A stretch of DNA of 64,000 bases from Azolla caroliniana. Taxonomy: Eukaryota > Polypodiophyta. The stretch lies in the NCBI GenBank assembly GCA_043228905.1, contig JBHGNT010000006.1, positions 5,394,001 to 5,458,000 on the forward strand, given 5' to 3'. The notes under the pieces are model-generated. The model saw nothing but the letters and a program-made list of their open reading frames with translations. It was not told the origin of the DNA and ran no database searches. Positions 10,340-22,905 of the stretch are shown one piece after another (positions within the stretch are counted from its first letter, which is position 1; the number at the start of each line of letters is the position of its first letter). The position numbers were made by a program, and so were the translations under genes.

Positions 10340-11000
10340 TTTAGAAAGTTACATGGGGTCGCAAGTGTCTTCCCCTCATTGGGCAGAAACAAACCACATG
10401 ATCAAACTCACTACAAGAAAAACATAGATTGTTGGCACATTGAAGTTACCTCTCAATAGTCGGTAAGGAGAAAAAATTGAGTGAGGGTGGATTCCATCAT
10501 ATTGTTATGAGTGAGAGTGGATTCTACTAGCAAGGAATATGACGTGGGTAGGGCATTTCTCTCCTATACTCAAAATTTGGTGTCATGGCCTATCACTTTG
10601 GGGATGGCCTCATTGAGAGTTATTGGCATGTTGAGATTTAGTAGATTCTTTATGTCACAACAAAGTTTGGGATGAAATTGATAAATGAGCACTTGGTTGC
10701 CCTAGTGCACATCACAATTAAGTCGTTGAAATTTTGATGTGTACATTGAAACCACTTTAGAGCCTTGTTGTAATTTATAAAGTTTATTGACTAAAGTTTG
10801 ATATTTGTCAAACTCTCCAAATGTGGCTTCAAATGCAAAACGAATCCTTAAGAAGTGGTGAAGAGATCTCCAATAACAAGAGAAGTGGTGAATGAGACTA
10901 ATTTGCATGTTTGTTGTTGGTGTAACATTTGGTGTTGGATTTCGACAAAGAGTCATACGCGATTACTGAATCTTTGAAACATTCTTCTGTCCCATTGGAT
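10340..11000 (-). pseudogene. Ty3/gypsy gag relic
   Basis: Minus-strand reading gives FEATFGEFDKYQTLVNKLYK then LQQGSKVVSMYTSKFQRLNC within 10702-10956. After breaks follow NLLNLNMPITLNEAI (about 10600-10660) and a degenerate C-x2-C...H...C knuckle (about 10370-10440). This order (retrotransposon gag core, then zinc knuckle) is typical of plant Ty3/gypsy elements. Stops and frame changes show it is dead. No LTR could be assigned. Confidence 0.65.
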
Positions 11001-12172
11001 TTATCTAGAAGGCTTAATGTCCATTTCAATTGGTGCAACACAATACGGTCAATATTCCACATCAGAATTGTGGTCAATGAATGCTCATGCAAGGAGTCTT
11101 GAAGCAAGGTATTCTTGAGTTGCAATTAGTACAAAATTGCAAATATTTGAACACGGTCTGCAAAATCTATCATGGTTGTGACTAGTTGAAGTAGATCAAA
11201 TAATTATGGACATCAAGATGGAAGATGAGTCGTTGCACTAGGTCAAGTAAAGTAAGGAGTCTAGACGCAACCCACAAAGCTAAGTGCATGATGGCAAGAG
11301 AGGAAGTCATTAGGGAAACTAGAGAAACATGAGAGGGACGATAAAAAATAGACAAGATGATACAATCTTATGCCCAGAGAACAAAGATATAATACATGGT
11401 CCCACGCTATTGCATGGTGTTCATGGAGAGTCGTGAATATCCTCTCCTTTTAGTCATAATTGTTTTCAAACCATTTTGAGAGGCTCATATAGATCCTTTT
11501 GTAAATGTCAATTCATCAGTTTTATAGTACATGGTTTTTGGCGAAGCAATATCATCATTTTACACTACTAATTTCAAATCATCTCTTTACGGAAGGGGCA
11601 TTTTGCATGAATAAAACATTCTACACATACATATTTTCGTTATTTTGAAAACATAAAACAATTTTAGTTACATTCTTTATCAGACTTACACAACTACCTT
11701 TAGTGTTGGGAAAATTTAAAGAGTTGACCAATCATTTGCAGCAATATAGAACCGCTTATATTACATATAACATCTATGCTTTCACATTGTGTTTTGACAC
11801 CTAATGTCTCATTCAATGCAGTACATACATTTAGTGCTCTCTCACCACGAAGACAAATTTGTCCTCACTTAACAATTTCCATAAGTATGATCGCTAATTA
11901 TTTTCAACAATAAATGCTTGCTGATAATCTGGTTGGTCAGTAACTCTATTAATTTCTGAATATCTAAAGTTCATTCGGCATAGTTTTGTTGAAAAATAAC
12001 CATAAAAGAATTTATCCATCAAAGTTCACTTTCTCTGCATCAGGGCTTTTGATTGTGAGATGTTGATAAGGGCACTGGGGCATAATAGATGCATGTGTAC
12101 ATATAATGCCACTGTTGCAATATAAGGTATTGAAAGAACCCACATACATTTGCTTCTTTCATGAGCATATGC
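11001..12172. other. Unannotated AT-rich DNA
   Basis: Probably the decayed 5' part of the gypsy relic and ordinary intergenic DNA; nothing diagnostic. Confidence 0.35.
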
Positions 12173-12652
12173 TGTCTTCTTAAAGAAGTTATAATCTTGT
12201 GCATTACACACGATCTTACACTACAGACCCAACCCTTGAAACCTTAGTGAGCTTTCTGTTTTCTATTCCTCACTGCTTGATACCAAGTATTTATTTAAAG
12301 AACTTCACAAAAACCAGCAACAGTGTGAATAAGGACATGCTTCTTTACATACAAGGTGTTCTAAGCCAGCATCTTCATGGTAAGGGTCAACTTCAGAATA
12401 AAGGTTTATGATTGTCTTCTTACAGAAGTTATGATGTTGTGCATTACACACGATCTTACACTACAGACCCAACCCTTGAAACCTTAGTGAGCTTCCTGTT
12501 TTCTATTCCTCACTGCTTGATACCAAGTATTTATTTAAAGAGCTTCACAAAAACCAGCAACAGTGTGAATAAGGACATGCTTCTTTACATACAAGGTGTT
12601 CTAAGCCAGCATCTTCATGATAAGGGTCAACTTCGGAATAAAGGTTTGTAAC
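12173..12652. repeat. Tandem duplication, period 240 bp
   Basis: Copies at 12173-12412 and 12413-12652 align base for base with roughly ten differences. Each contains a short open frame (CACGATCTTACACTACAGAC... region), but the frame has no recognisable protein; its repetition follows from the duplication. Confidence 0.95.
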
Positions 12653-13409
12653 AATCAACCATGAGTGGACGACAAGCTCATGATACTTCAATTTGAAACC
12701 TGATTTTCAGCTTAGATTTGCTCTAAAAATATAAATCAACATCAAATGTGAAGCTTTAAGTTGTGGTAATACGCAATCGTAGTAATCTTTATTGGCAACA
12801 TAGTTTTATTGGGGTGTAAAGAGGACATGTTTATGATTCCAAACAACCGACTGAAGTGAACAAGCATTTTGTATGCACATGAGGATTTGAAGTTAATGAT
12901 AGAGCAAGCATATATTCCTGAACGGTTCATTCATGATAATTAAACTCTCTTCTCATGCATCTAAAACTTAATAGTGCCGTAAGTTGAATCACCAGAGAGA
13001 TGAAGAAATTTGTATCCTTTGCTTCACAAGAAATCCGCTTGACAACAGCCAAGTATGCATTTAAAGAATGCTCATGTTTTTAACTCCAGAGTTAGTTTTG
13101 CCTAAACAAATTTGAGCTTTTTGTTACATGTAAGAATTTGCATAGACTTTTTCGTCTACACATGTAGACTGAGAAAACCACTTTTCCAGCATGATTATCT
13201 TTTCTATCAAACCAACTCATTTTTATACCACTTTCAGGCATACACTTAGATATAACCAACCACTGATAAAGAAGCTAAACTATAATATACTCTTTTCATG
13301 AACTCAAGGTGGATATAGGTGAAACATAAGAGGAGACATACCTTAAAAGGTTCAACCACCACCAGAATGTGTTAAGAATAAAGTTAGTACCACTGTTACA
13401 TACAATACA
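12653..13409. other. 3' flank of the cyclin gene
   Basis: AT-rich, no coding content recognised. It should include the 3' untranslated region and terminator of the minus-strand cyclin gene. Confidence 0.4.
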
Positions 13410-14587
13410 CTAAGGATCTAGCAATGCACTACCTGGCGACATTGATGGTTGAACTCTCCTTCGTGCATCTATGACCTGTCTTTGCTTTTCATGGTTTTCA
13501 TTTTCACTATCCTCGACATTGTTTGGTAGCAACCTTTCAATTCTTTGCTCTGCAAGTATCATCTCTCTTTCTAAGTGGGTACAATAGCCTTCAAACATGT
13601 GTCCAGTCACTTGAAGCCGGAAGTCTAAATGGAATAGGAAATCAAGCTCTAGGTTGTTCAGTTCAGCATTGCTGATACCACCAACTCGTGCATAGAACGA
13701 GTTGTTATAATGCCTATTTAACATTGACAAACGAAAAGCAAGATAAGTATGAAACAAGATAAGTTCTCAAGTAGATATAAGTTAATAAGCAAGACACTGC
13801 TTGCAAAGCACACAATGTGATGCATTGCCTCTTGTTTGTAACTGTATTGATGCATTGACCTTGAATGAATACAAGTAAAGTAATTCTTTTCATCTTACAT
13901 TCAGCCTTTACAAAAACTTCCCAAACTCGGAAGTCATTGATTTTTATATTTGCTTCAAATGAACAATTGGGCATATGATCCTAACAATGTTGAGGGTTTC
14001 TTAATAAAAATTTGGATTAGAGAGAAAGAGTCATATGAAAAAAAAACACAAAAAAAAGAATTGGACTAGAGAGAAAGGACTCACACGTCATCAAGAAGCT
14101 TTGTTGCAACCATAATGCTAGTGATGAGCAAGCGATGCACATTGAGAGAGATCACGGGAACATTGGGTCGCTTGTGAACAAGATGATCGATGTAGATGAA
14201 CCCCACAACGAAACACGATGGGCTACAACTGGAGTACTTGTTTATCCGCTCCAAATATCTACGAATGCTTATGTTCGGAGGACGAAGACCATGGTATATC
14301 GTTAACTTCCTATGACTTGAGAGATCCTTAAGGCATTTCTCATTTCTTGACACCAGTCTCTCTAATGTAGCAGCCACTGCAAGGAGCACTCGGGGAACCT
14401 CTTTATCTACCCCTGTCTCATTATCTTTCTCTTTGTCTGATGATGATTCTGCAGCTTCCTCTTCTTCTTGATATTCTACCATGTGAAACCCGTCTTGAAC
14501 ACCCCCTGTTTTCCCCTTGTTCTTATGATGATACATCCTTTCTTCTTCATGTTTCACCGTACCCAAATCATCATGAACCTTACCCAT
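13410..14587 (-). CDS. P/U-type cyclin (PHO80-like), two exons
   Basis: Exon 1 is 14587-14085 and exon 2 is 13713-13410; the intron starts GTGAGT and ends TAG, joining within a Val codon. The product is 268 residues. P/U cyclins bind and activate A-type cyclin-dependent kinases and link cell division to nutrient or hormone signals, in nucleus and cytoplasm. The PHO80-like cyclin box starts at PPNISIRRYLERI (about 103) and runs through CSPSCFVVGFIYIDHLV, NVHRLLITSIMVATKLLDDV, then HYNNSFYARVGGIS and LELDFLFHLDF, matching the conserved order across the splice. An acidic Glu/Ser/Asp-rich stretch (about 40-60) and a polar C-terminal tail make it longer than the usual ~200-230 residues. The ATG is the first in the frame. 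The conserved intron position supports a working gene. Confidence 0.85.
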
Positions 14588-15240
14588 TTCTCTTATGATT
14601 CTTCCTTTTAGATCTTTTCTTATTGGTGTTCTACAATGTGAAGCTCCTCTTCATTTCCCCCGTTAGGGTTCGTATTGGTGTTCTACGTGATGTTCCACCA
14701 TGTAAAAACCCCTCTTTTTTCTTCTTTAATTTCCTTCCTTCTTTCTTCAGTTCTCTTCTTCTCTCTTCTTTCTTCTAGATCCTTCACTGTTTCAAGAACA
14801 GCTCTCCTATTGCTCGCACTCTATCTCGTTAGAGATCATTCCGACTAAATACATCATCAAAATTTTCACGGATGTAGAGATGGTGATGATTATGGTAGTC
14901 CTGTTTTGTTGCATCTAACTCTTCTTCCAGAAACATTCGCCGAAAATAACTATGAAAAAAACAAAGCGAATCTTGAGTATGTACATAGGGTATCGAGCAC
15001 TGAGCTCTTTTAATTTGTAGCACCTGATGAATAGAGAGAGAGAGAGCTATGAAAAAGCTTCAAAACAGAAGAAGAAGGGAAGATCAAGAATACCCCAATC
15101 CCTGTTGATTCAAAAAGGAGAGCAGAGACGAATTCTTACCTTTCATTTGTAGATCAGATACAGTGGGTGAGAGAATCTGTGGGCATTTACAGGAGGGAAA
15201 AGGAATTGTGAGGATGAAGAAAGAGAAATCAATTAGTTAT
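14588..15240 (-). promoter_or_regulatory. Leader and promoter region of the cyclin gene
   Basis: Pyrimidine-rich on the sense strand. It contains plausible leader splice sites (for example GAAAGGTAAGAATTC near 15135) and a GA/CT tract near 15030-15045. A spliced 5' leader is inferred, not shown. Confidence 0.35.
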
Positions 15241-15302
15241 ATCATAAATCTAAAAAATATTTTATAGGGAATGAATGGTATGTATATGAAAACTTCTTTT
15301 GC

Positions 15303-15348
15303 CCACCATCACCATCACCATCACCATCACCATCACCATCATCATCAC
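15303..15348. repeat. (CACCAT)n microsatellite
   Basis: Hexamer CACCAT repeated about six times then CATCAT. Confidence 0.95.
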
Positions 15349-18115
15349 TTGTAAGTTTGTAAGTTGTAACTATCTTCCTCTCATTGTTTCTTTAGTTCTC
15401 TACTAACCCTCATGTCCATGGTGCAAACTCCATTCCTTTAGTCCTATTAGCCACTCATCTCGCATCTTTCATTGCATTGGATCAAGCAGACATAAATGAG
15501 CATGGGGATGGCATGGGGTTTTTTGTCGTGGGTCAGCCAAGGCAAAGGAAGGGCCTTTTGTCCGAGGATCAAGCAAACCAACGGAGGGGGGGGTGTGGAT
15601 GTGTGTGGACCAGGAAATGTTTTTTGTCGTGTCCTTAGTGAGCACAAATGAGTGTAGGAAGAAGAGAAGGCCTTTTGGTTGAGAAACTAGCCGAGGACCA
15701 TGTATTCTCTCAAACTGACTTCAAATCTCGAGCTTACATGGAACTCGATGTTTCGTGGGTGAAATAGATGTAAAAAATCCATAGATCATCCCCATGCGTC
15801 TTTGTCCTCCACATAGTAGTGATCTTCCATATAGAGAACCTTGTCATTTCGTAAATCAAGTTTGGACACCTCGTGGAATAATAAACAACCACAAAATGTA
15901 GCCTCTCATCATAATTTTACTCACCTTATCTTCATATTATTATCTATTATGATATTTTCTCCCTTATTCTATAGTTCACCATTTTACCCTAGGATGCATT
16001 AACCTAGAAACTTTATGGGTCACCATTTTACCTCTAAAGCTAAGGTTTCCACCCCTCATATTTTCAATTATATTTTCTTGGCATGCGTCCAAGATGCCCA
16101 TTTTCAAATACTTCGGAAGATTCCCTTCCAAATGGGTTATCTTCTAATATTGAACAAACATGACCAACATGATTTATTTGATAGCCATCAATGTTTTTAA
16201 GAAGTTGATTGACATGTAAATTCAAGATTTTCATACTTCTGTGCTCGTTAAAGTAAATATTGTTCCAACACTTCAGAGCTTCACATTCACTCCTTCCTTT
16301 GGAGGTCCAATCAAATTCATGGATGTCAAATACACAACTTGAATCAACGTGCTTTGTTTTTTTGCAAATTAAGCCTAAACAAAAGGGGTATGGGCATTCT
16401 ATAAAGCATTGAATCATAGATATATTCTATTGGTGTTTGTGCTTCTTCTAGCCAATGAGATTCTATTCATTGTATGGGGGTTAATTTGTCACACATTATT
16501 GACATATATTGCTCCTATAAAATGTTTCACATCAATGACAAAGTCATTTGATTATGGTCCGAGATAACACTTCTAAAGTTGCAAACAAATTCAAATCATG
16601 ATATTTTCTTCATTGAATTTGCAATTCGAATTTTGATAATTGGTCATAAAGATATCTTATTACATACAAAATTCTAGGTCTTAATGTCAACTATAAAAAA
16701 TTATTATCCCCCTAAAACATATGAATAAAAATACCAACTCATGAATAAGTCTATTAACACATTGAGGGCAATAGATAATCCATGTTTTTAAGTTGTTCCT
16801 ATTTTGACTTACTTTATATAATTGCCTTTGAAAGCTTTTTAAATTGAGTCGTTCCCAGGGTGATGAAGTCTTGATGTCAATGTTTAAAAGCCATATTGGT
16901 TGTGTCATGATCATACAAGACGGCATGCATCACTTGGAATGACCACTTTTATAAAATGCCAAAAACTTTAGCGAATATGATACCATTGTGTATACATACA
17001 TTATAGTCATGGTGGGTCTTCTTGTATCTTGAAAGATTAGGTCAAACCTTGTGTTTCATTAACCCTAATAGTGATCTTAGAGCATGAGGTCTATCTACAA
17101 TAGGATGAAGTGGAAGAACATTGAAAGACTTCATGGAGCCTGCACGAAGTGTGGCCAACACAATAGATGAAGAGGAGAAGTAATTGAGTAAGTGATCGTT
17201 AAGAAGTAAAGGAAACAGTCAAAGTGGGGGGCTAAATCATTCGAAGACATGTGTCATGTCTACTATTGGCTCATCATACTCAAGAAGGTCTCGAAGGAAC
17301 TTCATGAATCTAGAATAAGGAGGCTTGAAGATTCATCACTTTTACGTCAAACTTCAACCTATGGAAAATATTGATTCATTACGTTCTGATTCCAAGGTGG
17401 CAATGGAAGCTCATCAATAGGAAGAAACTCACTAGTATGAACAATGAAGATGAGGAGGATCTCAACCAACTAGCAATATGAACCGTCTAACTTCATCTTG
17501 AAGACAACACTTTTCAATACTAGATTTCCAAAACTTGGGGGATATTTTGAAGTCGCACAACACAACACATATGAGATGTCTACATTGAACAATGTCAACT
17601 TGATGTAGAGGTTCTATACATTCTTAGAGAAGAAGTTGCCATTGTTGGAGGAGTTTTATTGCTTCATTAATGAATTTGAAGTTTGTTTTTGTCACTTATG
17701 TTTGTGACTAACTAACAATTACCTTCCTCCTTGGCTCATTGCATGTTTGGCAAACATGCACCTTCTTGTTAGCGAAGCAGTTGAAGTATGGGTGTTAATC
17801 CACCTTCAAGTGTACAATTGAATCATCTAACATCTATTAGTTAACTTCTTAAAAACTGTCTAGTCTTAACTATAACAAAAACACTTAAGATGACAACAAC
17901 CAAAATAGAGTTACCTTACATGTTAATCATGCACAAGTAAAATGAAAAGGTAAATAAAAACATTAAGAAATCGCAAAAGCAAACGTTACTCATCAAGGTC
18001 TTGTATTCCTCAACCTTTCCAAGTGCACTTCCACCCTAGCTTCCTAAGATCTTGAAACATGATTAATGTAACTTAGATTAAGGAAGCCTAAAAGAGAGAT
18101 TGTGGATCTCTAGTT

Positions 18116-18116
<1 letters not shown>
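15349..18116. other. Unannotated decayed DNA
   Basis: No frame has recognisable protein similarity. A minus frame at 16064-16417 (117 residues) has no known motif and no splice context. The region at 17.1-17.7 kb looks like broken coding DNA on the plus strand but could not be identified. Confidence 0.35.

Positions 18117-18156
<40 letters not shown>
18117..18156. repeat. (AG)n microsatellite
   Basis: About 20 uninterrupted AG units. Confidence 0.97.
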
Positions 18157-18159
<3 letters not shown>

Positions 18160-19034
18160 TCAAAACTAAGGAGTGAGAACAAGTATAAATGTTTATATCT
18201 GGAACACTTGGAGGACTCAAACATTCCTCCACAACTTGCCTTCTCTCTTCTGCTCTCTTCCACAGAGGTTTGGGGGACGATTAGCACACAAAATTAGGCT
18301 TACTACATGAGATTAACGTAAATACACTATATTAAGACCAAATGAACACGTATTAAGATTTAGATGATAATTGATATAAGAAATCTTGTTATAAAATAGG
18401 GTTTACAAAATATTTATAGTGAAAAAGTAAAATGGTGATAACGAGAACTGATACAATGAATCATTACATGAGAAAATGGTATGGTGGGTTAGTTGCAAGG
18501 ATCCAAGATTCATGGCATTCGATGAAGCCTTGCCTACCATCAACGGCTACACCACCTTGATTGTTGAGGTAGTGTCCTCATGCCACTTTGAGCCTCCATC
18601 CTTGCCCAATCAGCTAACTCTACCTTCTTTTCTCATTCACCCCGTCTCTTCAAGTGAAACAAACCCAAACACTCTCAACATCTAAACCCTTAAACCCTTG
18701 AGAAGAAAAAAACAAAGTAGAGAAAATTAACTTAAACTCTCATTAAGATGATAAAGAAGGAAATTCTAATTCTCAATATACGTTGAGAATAAGAAGAAAG
18801 AAACCCTAAAGTTCGAAGAAGAAGAATAATAAACCCTAAAATCTCAAGTGGAGAAGAAGAAAATTAAGAAAAATCTTATAAAACTCTAACATATCGAACA
18901 AACAGAGAGGAAATTGATGAGTTGGTATAAGCTTATGATTTATCTATATTATTAAATACGCTTCGATAAGGAATCTATTTTTAAATTCAGATATCTTCGA
19001 TATTTGACTTCCCTTCCTAAGAGCTACTTGAGAG
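18157..19034. other. Unannotated DNA
   Basis: AAACCCTA-type words recur at 18.68-18.84 kb amid GAAGAA-rich text, reminiscent of a 5' leader, but no coding frame follows. Confidence 0.35.
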
Positions 19035-19120
19035 GAATTAGGTAGCCTAGCACGCTAGCAAAGATTGAAACTTTGCACTTCTTTATACTTAGTCAACGGC
19101 TCTAACTCACTAAGCCATTT
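19035..19120 (-). mobile_element. Candidate tRNA-derived SINE head
   Basis: On the minus strand, TTAGTGAGTTAGAGC resembles a pol III A box, and AGTTTCAATCTTTGC ~35 bases on resembles a B box. No tail or target duplication is resolved. Confidence 0.35.
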
Positions 19121-19134
19121 ACCTTCATTTATTA

Positions 19135-19135
<1 letters not shown>

Positions 19136-19182
<47 letters not shown>
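19136..19182. repeat. (CATA)n then (AT)n microsatellite
   Basis: Six CATA units pass into about 12 AT units. Confidence 0.95.
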
Positions 19183-19887
19183 CTTTTTGTGGCTATGGCT
19201 AGACTTTTTATCCACTTTCAACCTTCGAACACGCCACATCACAACACCATAGTCATTGATAAGATAATATATGAAGCCATTATATTCAAATACTTCTCTC
19301 ACAACTTGGTATTTTGTCCCATGACTATTGATAGCCCTAGTATATGGAAGAAAACGAGTCATGACTCATCATAGTGAACCAATCCACGATTGTGAGGATA
19401 ACATCAAAACCTTTAGAAGATCAAATATGTGATGAAATCCAAAGAAATAGATTTCTGCTCATCATTGAAAACGGGTAATGGTTGCAACAACACATACATA
19501 TGATGTTGATGTGTCTCAAAGTGTGAATATACAATCACAAGTGAGAACATAGTCCTCTATGAAATACAAAGTTGAAGACACCAATAATATTTCATGGTAA
19601 TTAGCTTTGAAGTCTTGAGAACCCCAATATTCCCAACCATTGGTAGATCATGGTAGTACTACAAGGGTTGGAGCTCTCAAATAATATTATTTTCCGTATG
19701 CTAAAAATTCCTTGGTATATTCATGAAATAACTAATCAATCTCAAAAAATGAACATGAAGATACCCAATATTTCTCAAAACATTTACGTGAATATATCCA
19801 ATAAACCTCAAAATATACCATTTTACATATGCTAAAAAACATTTGGCTGATTCACGAGAAGCATATTCATGTACCCGAAGTGTCCAT
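19183..19887. other. Unannotated DNA
   Basis: No recognisable coding content; short plus/minus frames lack motifs. Confidence 0.35.
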
Positions 19888-20143
19888 ATCAAGTGCAAAA
19901 GACAATCTTCCATTCATCCCTTAAAACAAATCTTGTTAGAAGAGTGGAGCCATGGGGGGCCTACACCCCAGCATGGGTTGAGTAAAAGAATGTAAACATA
20001 GAATAGCAAGTATATGATCAAGTGCAAGAGACAATCTTCCATTCATCCCTTAAATAAATCTTGTGAGAAGAGTGGAGCCATGGGAGCCTACACCCCAACA
20101 TGGGTTGAGTAAAAAAATGTAAACATAGAATAGCAAGTATATG
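19888..20143. repeat. Tandem duplication, period ~128 bp
   Basis: ATCAAGTGCAARAGACAATC begins both copies (19888 and 20016). About 90-95% identity over the unit, with small indels. Confidence 0.9.
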
Positions 20144-21378
20144 GTCATTTTATTTATGAGGATAACACATTTCTTTAACAAAGTGTTGGCCTTTTTTATA
20201 TGCTTTTGCCATAACCCTCGATCAAGAAATATGAAAAAGGGACTACAAAAGTGATGCTTTAAATACATTCCTCATTTAATGAGTCGAAAAGTAACATCTA
20301 TGAGAATGAGAGGATTAGATACTCCTTTCAATACATCATCTCTCTCATTCGGTGCATTGCATGTGCTACTATACTAATATGTATGCAAATAACTAGATAA
20401 AAAAAAACAAGGTAATTAACTCATTTACATATTCTATTCTTGAATTTGGTGGACAACATACTTACAAATTTATAAACCTCTCAAACATCAAGCTTTGTGA
20501 AGTACTTGGCTTTTCTAAGTGTTGGACTAGGAAGGCTAGTTGTATAAAAGATCATGTAAATACCTTGAACTATAGGCATTGTAAGTTTGCTTTCCAACAA
20601 CAAAAGCTCTAGTGCGGGGAGGTCATGTTAAATATCTAGTTTGAGCTTGTCGCTTGGTTGCGCGGACGGTATGATTCAATTCAGGGGGAATCGGATGAAG
20701 TAGAAAGGGCAAGGTCAAAGTTCTTGCTGAAATGGGGTGGTTCTCCCATGATGGTCAAATCTTCGTCGAGGCCTAAGTGGAATTACAAGGCGCCTAGGTG
20801 GTTGTTTCCACTGATGGCTCCCAATATTGTACATGGGTTGTAATTATGTATGTATAGTTGAAGCCCAAGTGGGTTAGTATAGTCATGTTACCTAGATAAC
20901 TTTGTTATAAAGGAGTTAGTTGGGAGAAGTAGAGTCGGGGTAAAATGGGTTTTATTTCAGTTTCATTGCAGTTAAGGGTCGTGTGAGATCTTTCTTCAAC
21001 AATATACGAATAGGCATATTCCCTTGAGTTACAATTTTGTCTTCACAAAGAGAGAATGACGTTGTCCAAAGGGCAAAACATTGAAGTAAAGGCATTCATG
21101 AGAGTTTTTATAACCCCTAACCCCCAACAAGACATGTAATGATGAAAACATACCATACCAAAATAGACTAGTTTGAGAAGGTTGAAAGGAAGACATTGTA
21201 AAGATGTTATCCATTTCTACATACATAATGTTCCCTCCCCAAATTGTTCTACAAACATGGGTTTTGTTTTCCATCGCCGAAGAAGAAAAAGTCAGCCACT
21301 CCCCACAGACTCAACTTCACCTTTATCAAAGTCAGCCCAATTCAACCTAATTCTCTTCCCTAACATTACCCCCTCCTC
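20144..21378. other. Decayed DNA, possible LTR fragment
   Basis: The part at 20.64-21.03 kb (TATAAAGGAGTTAGTTGGG near 20905, then a pyrimidine-rich stretch) resembles a retrotransposon LTR, but partner copy and ends were not found. Confidence 0.3.
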
Positions 21379-22905
21379 TTATGTAAATAGTAGGTTCAAT
21401 ATGAGGGGTTGGTGCAACCATTCCTCCGTACATGATGGTAGAGATTGGATTGAGTTATGTTTCAAATCCCACAATGCCTTCATGATACCTCGAAAAAACT
21501 TATCATGGAGAAAAATATCAATGGAATGGTTAAAATCTTTTAAAAACCACCATCTAATACTATATTTCCAATTGCCACCTATAGAAGGCATAACTTTAAC
21601 CATTCTCTGCCTTAAGATTTTTTTACAAGGCTCCCCACCAGACAACAAACCTCTTATAATAAAATTTACGAAAAAAACCTTACATTGTAAAAGAGGATCA
21701 ATCAATCCAAGACCACCCTCGTCCTTTGGAGCTATAATAACTTTCCAAGATACATTGGCTCTCACATATGAGCAATCTTTAGATCCCCAAAGGAAATTCC
21801 TAATAAGCCCTTGTACTTCTGATAAAGTAGAACATGCGCACAACCAAGTCGATAAAATGTACCACATGGAAGCCATCAATACTTGATTTGCAACAACCCC
21901 CCAACCTACCAATGATAATTTAGCAATATTCTAATATAACAATTTCTTCCTTATAGCAAGCAACAAAGGAGCTACATGATCTTCCGATGAAAGATTAATA
22001 CCTACCTGATATCCCAAGTATCTTATAGGTTTACCATGCGAAATTCATTGAAACCCTTCCTATGGACACCACAAAGGGTTTATTGTGGTACTTGCCTAGA
22101 ACCCCACCGACTTATTCCAATTAATAACAGTTCCAAAAGCATAGCAAAATATATCAATAGCCCGTTGTACTCTAGAAAGATTATCGTGAGAACCTTCCAA
22201 ATACAAGGTTGTATCATTAGCAAATTGGCAATCCACAATTTGTTCCTCTAACCATGGCCATTGCAGCCTTTTTATATTCACAACATTACTTGTAAGAAAA
22301 CTACTAAAAGCTTCTCCAATTATCAAATATAAAAAAGGAGCCAACGGACATCCCTGTCTCACTAACTTCGAAATTGAAAATGCTTGGCCTAGCTCTCCAA
22401 CTACTAATACCCTACTAGTAGCTGAGTTGTAAAGAGTTGAGATAGTTGTTAACCATTGATTAGGAAAACCCAACTTTTCCATGGTGCCCCTCAAAAAAGA
22501 ACAATCTACTCGGTGATAAGCCTTTTCGAAATCCAACAACAAGATTGCTAAATCCTCTTTCCTTTCTTGTGAAATTGCAACCACTTCCCAAAATAAAAAA
22601 ATGTTATCCAATATACTCCTATCTTGTAAGAACCATGTTTGAGTGTTATGAATGAAAAAATGGTTGCAATCTCATAGCCAACAACTTAGCATATATTTTG
22701 TAAATAGTATTCAATATAGTAATGGATCACCGCTTCCTAATATCAGCCACTACCCCTCCGGCTTAGGAATAAGATATATCATACCTTCTATCCATTTATG
22801 TGGCATAAATCTAGTGTCAAACACCTCCTGGAATGCAGTAGTAATTGCTCAACTATCTTGTGAGTATAAAATATTTGTAGCACGTGTTACACCTACACCA
22901 CCCAG
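21379..22905 (-). pseudogene. LINE (L1-type) reverse transcriptase remnant
   Basis: Minus-strand pieces in order: HKWIEGMIYLIPKPEG (about 22800), DNIFLFWEVV, ILLLDFEKAYHRVDCSFL, LVRQGCPLAPFLYLIIGEAF, CQFANDTTLYLEGS (22200-22230), then an RNase H-distal segment with NFLWGSKD and GGLGLIDPL (21600-21800). These are RT motifs of plant non-LTR elements. The catalytic FADD is FAND (codon at 22217-22219 Asp to Asn), and stops and frameshifts occur at ~22095, ~21915 and in the 5' part. The 5' end, including the endonuclease, is missing. Dead copy. Confidence 0.85.

Noticed and set aside
12199-12651. Two similar short plus-strand proteins
   Set aside because: They arise from the 240-bp duplication and show no conserved protein motif.
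16064-16417. 117-residue minus-strand frame as a gene
   Set aside because: Cys/His content looks gene-like but no family motif, no promoter and no exon partners; left as unannotated.
21173-21886. 237-residue plus-strand frame
   Set aside because: Shadow of the LINE coding sequence on the minus strand.
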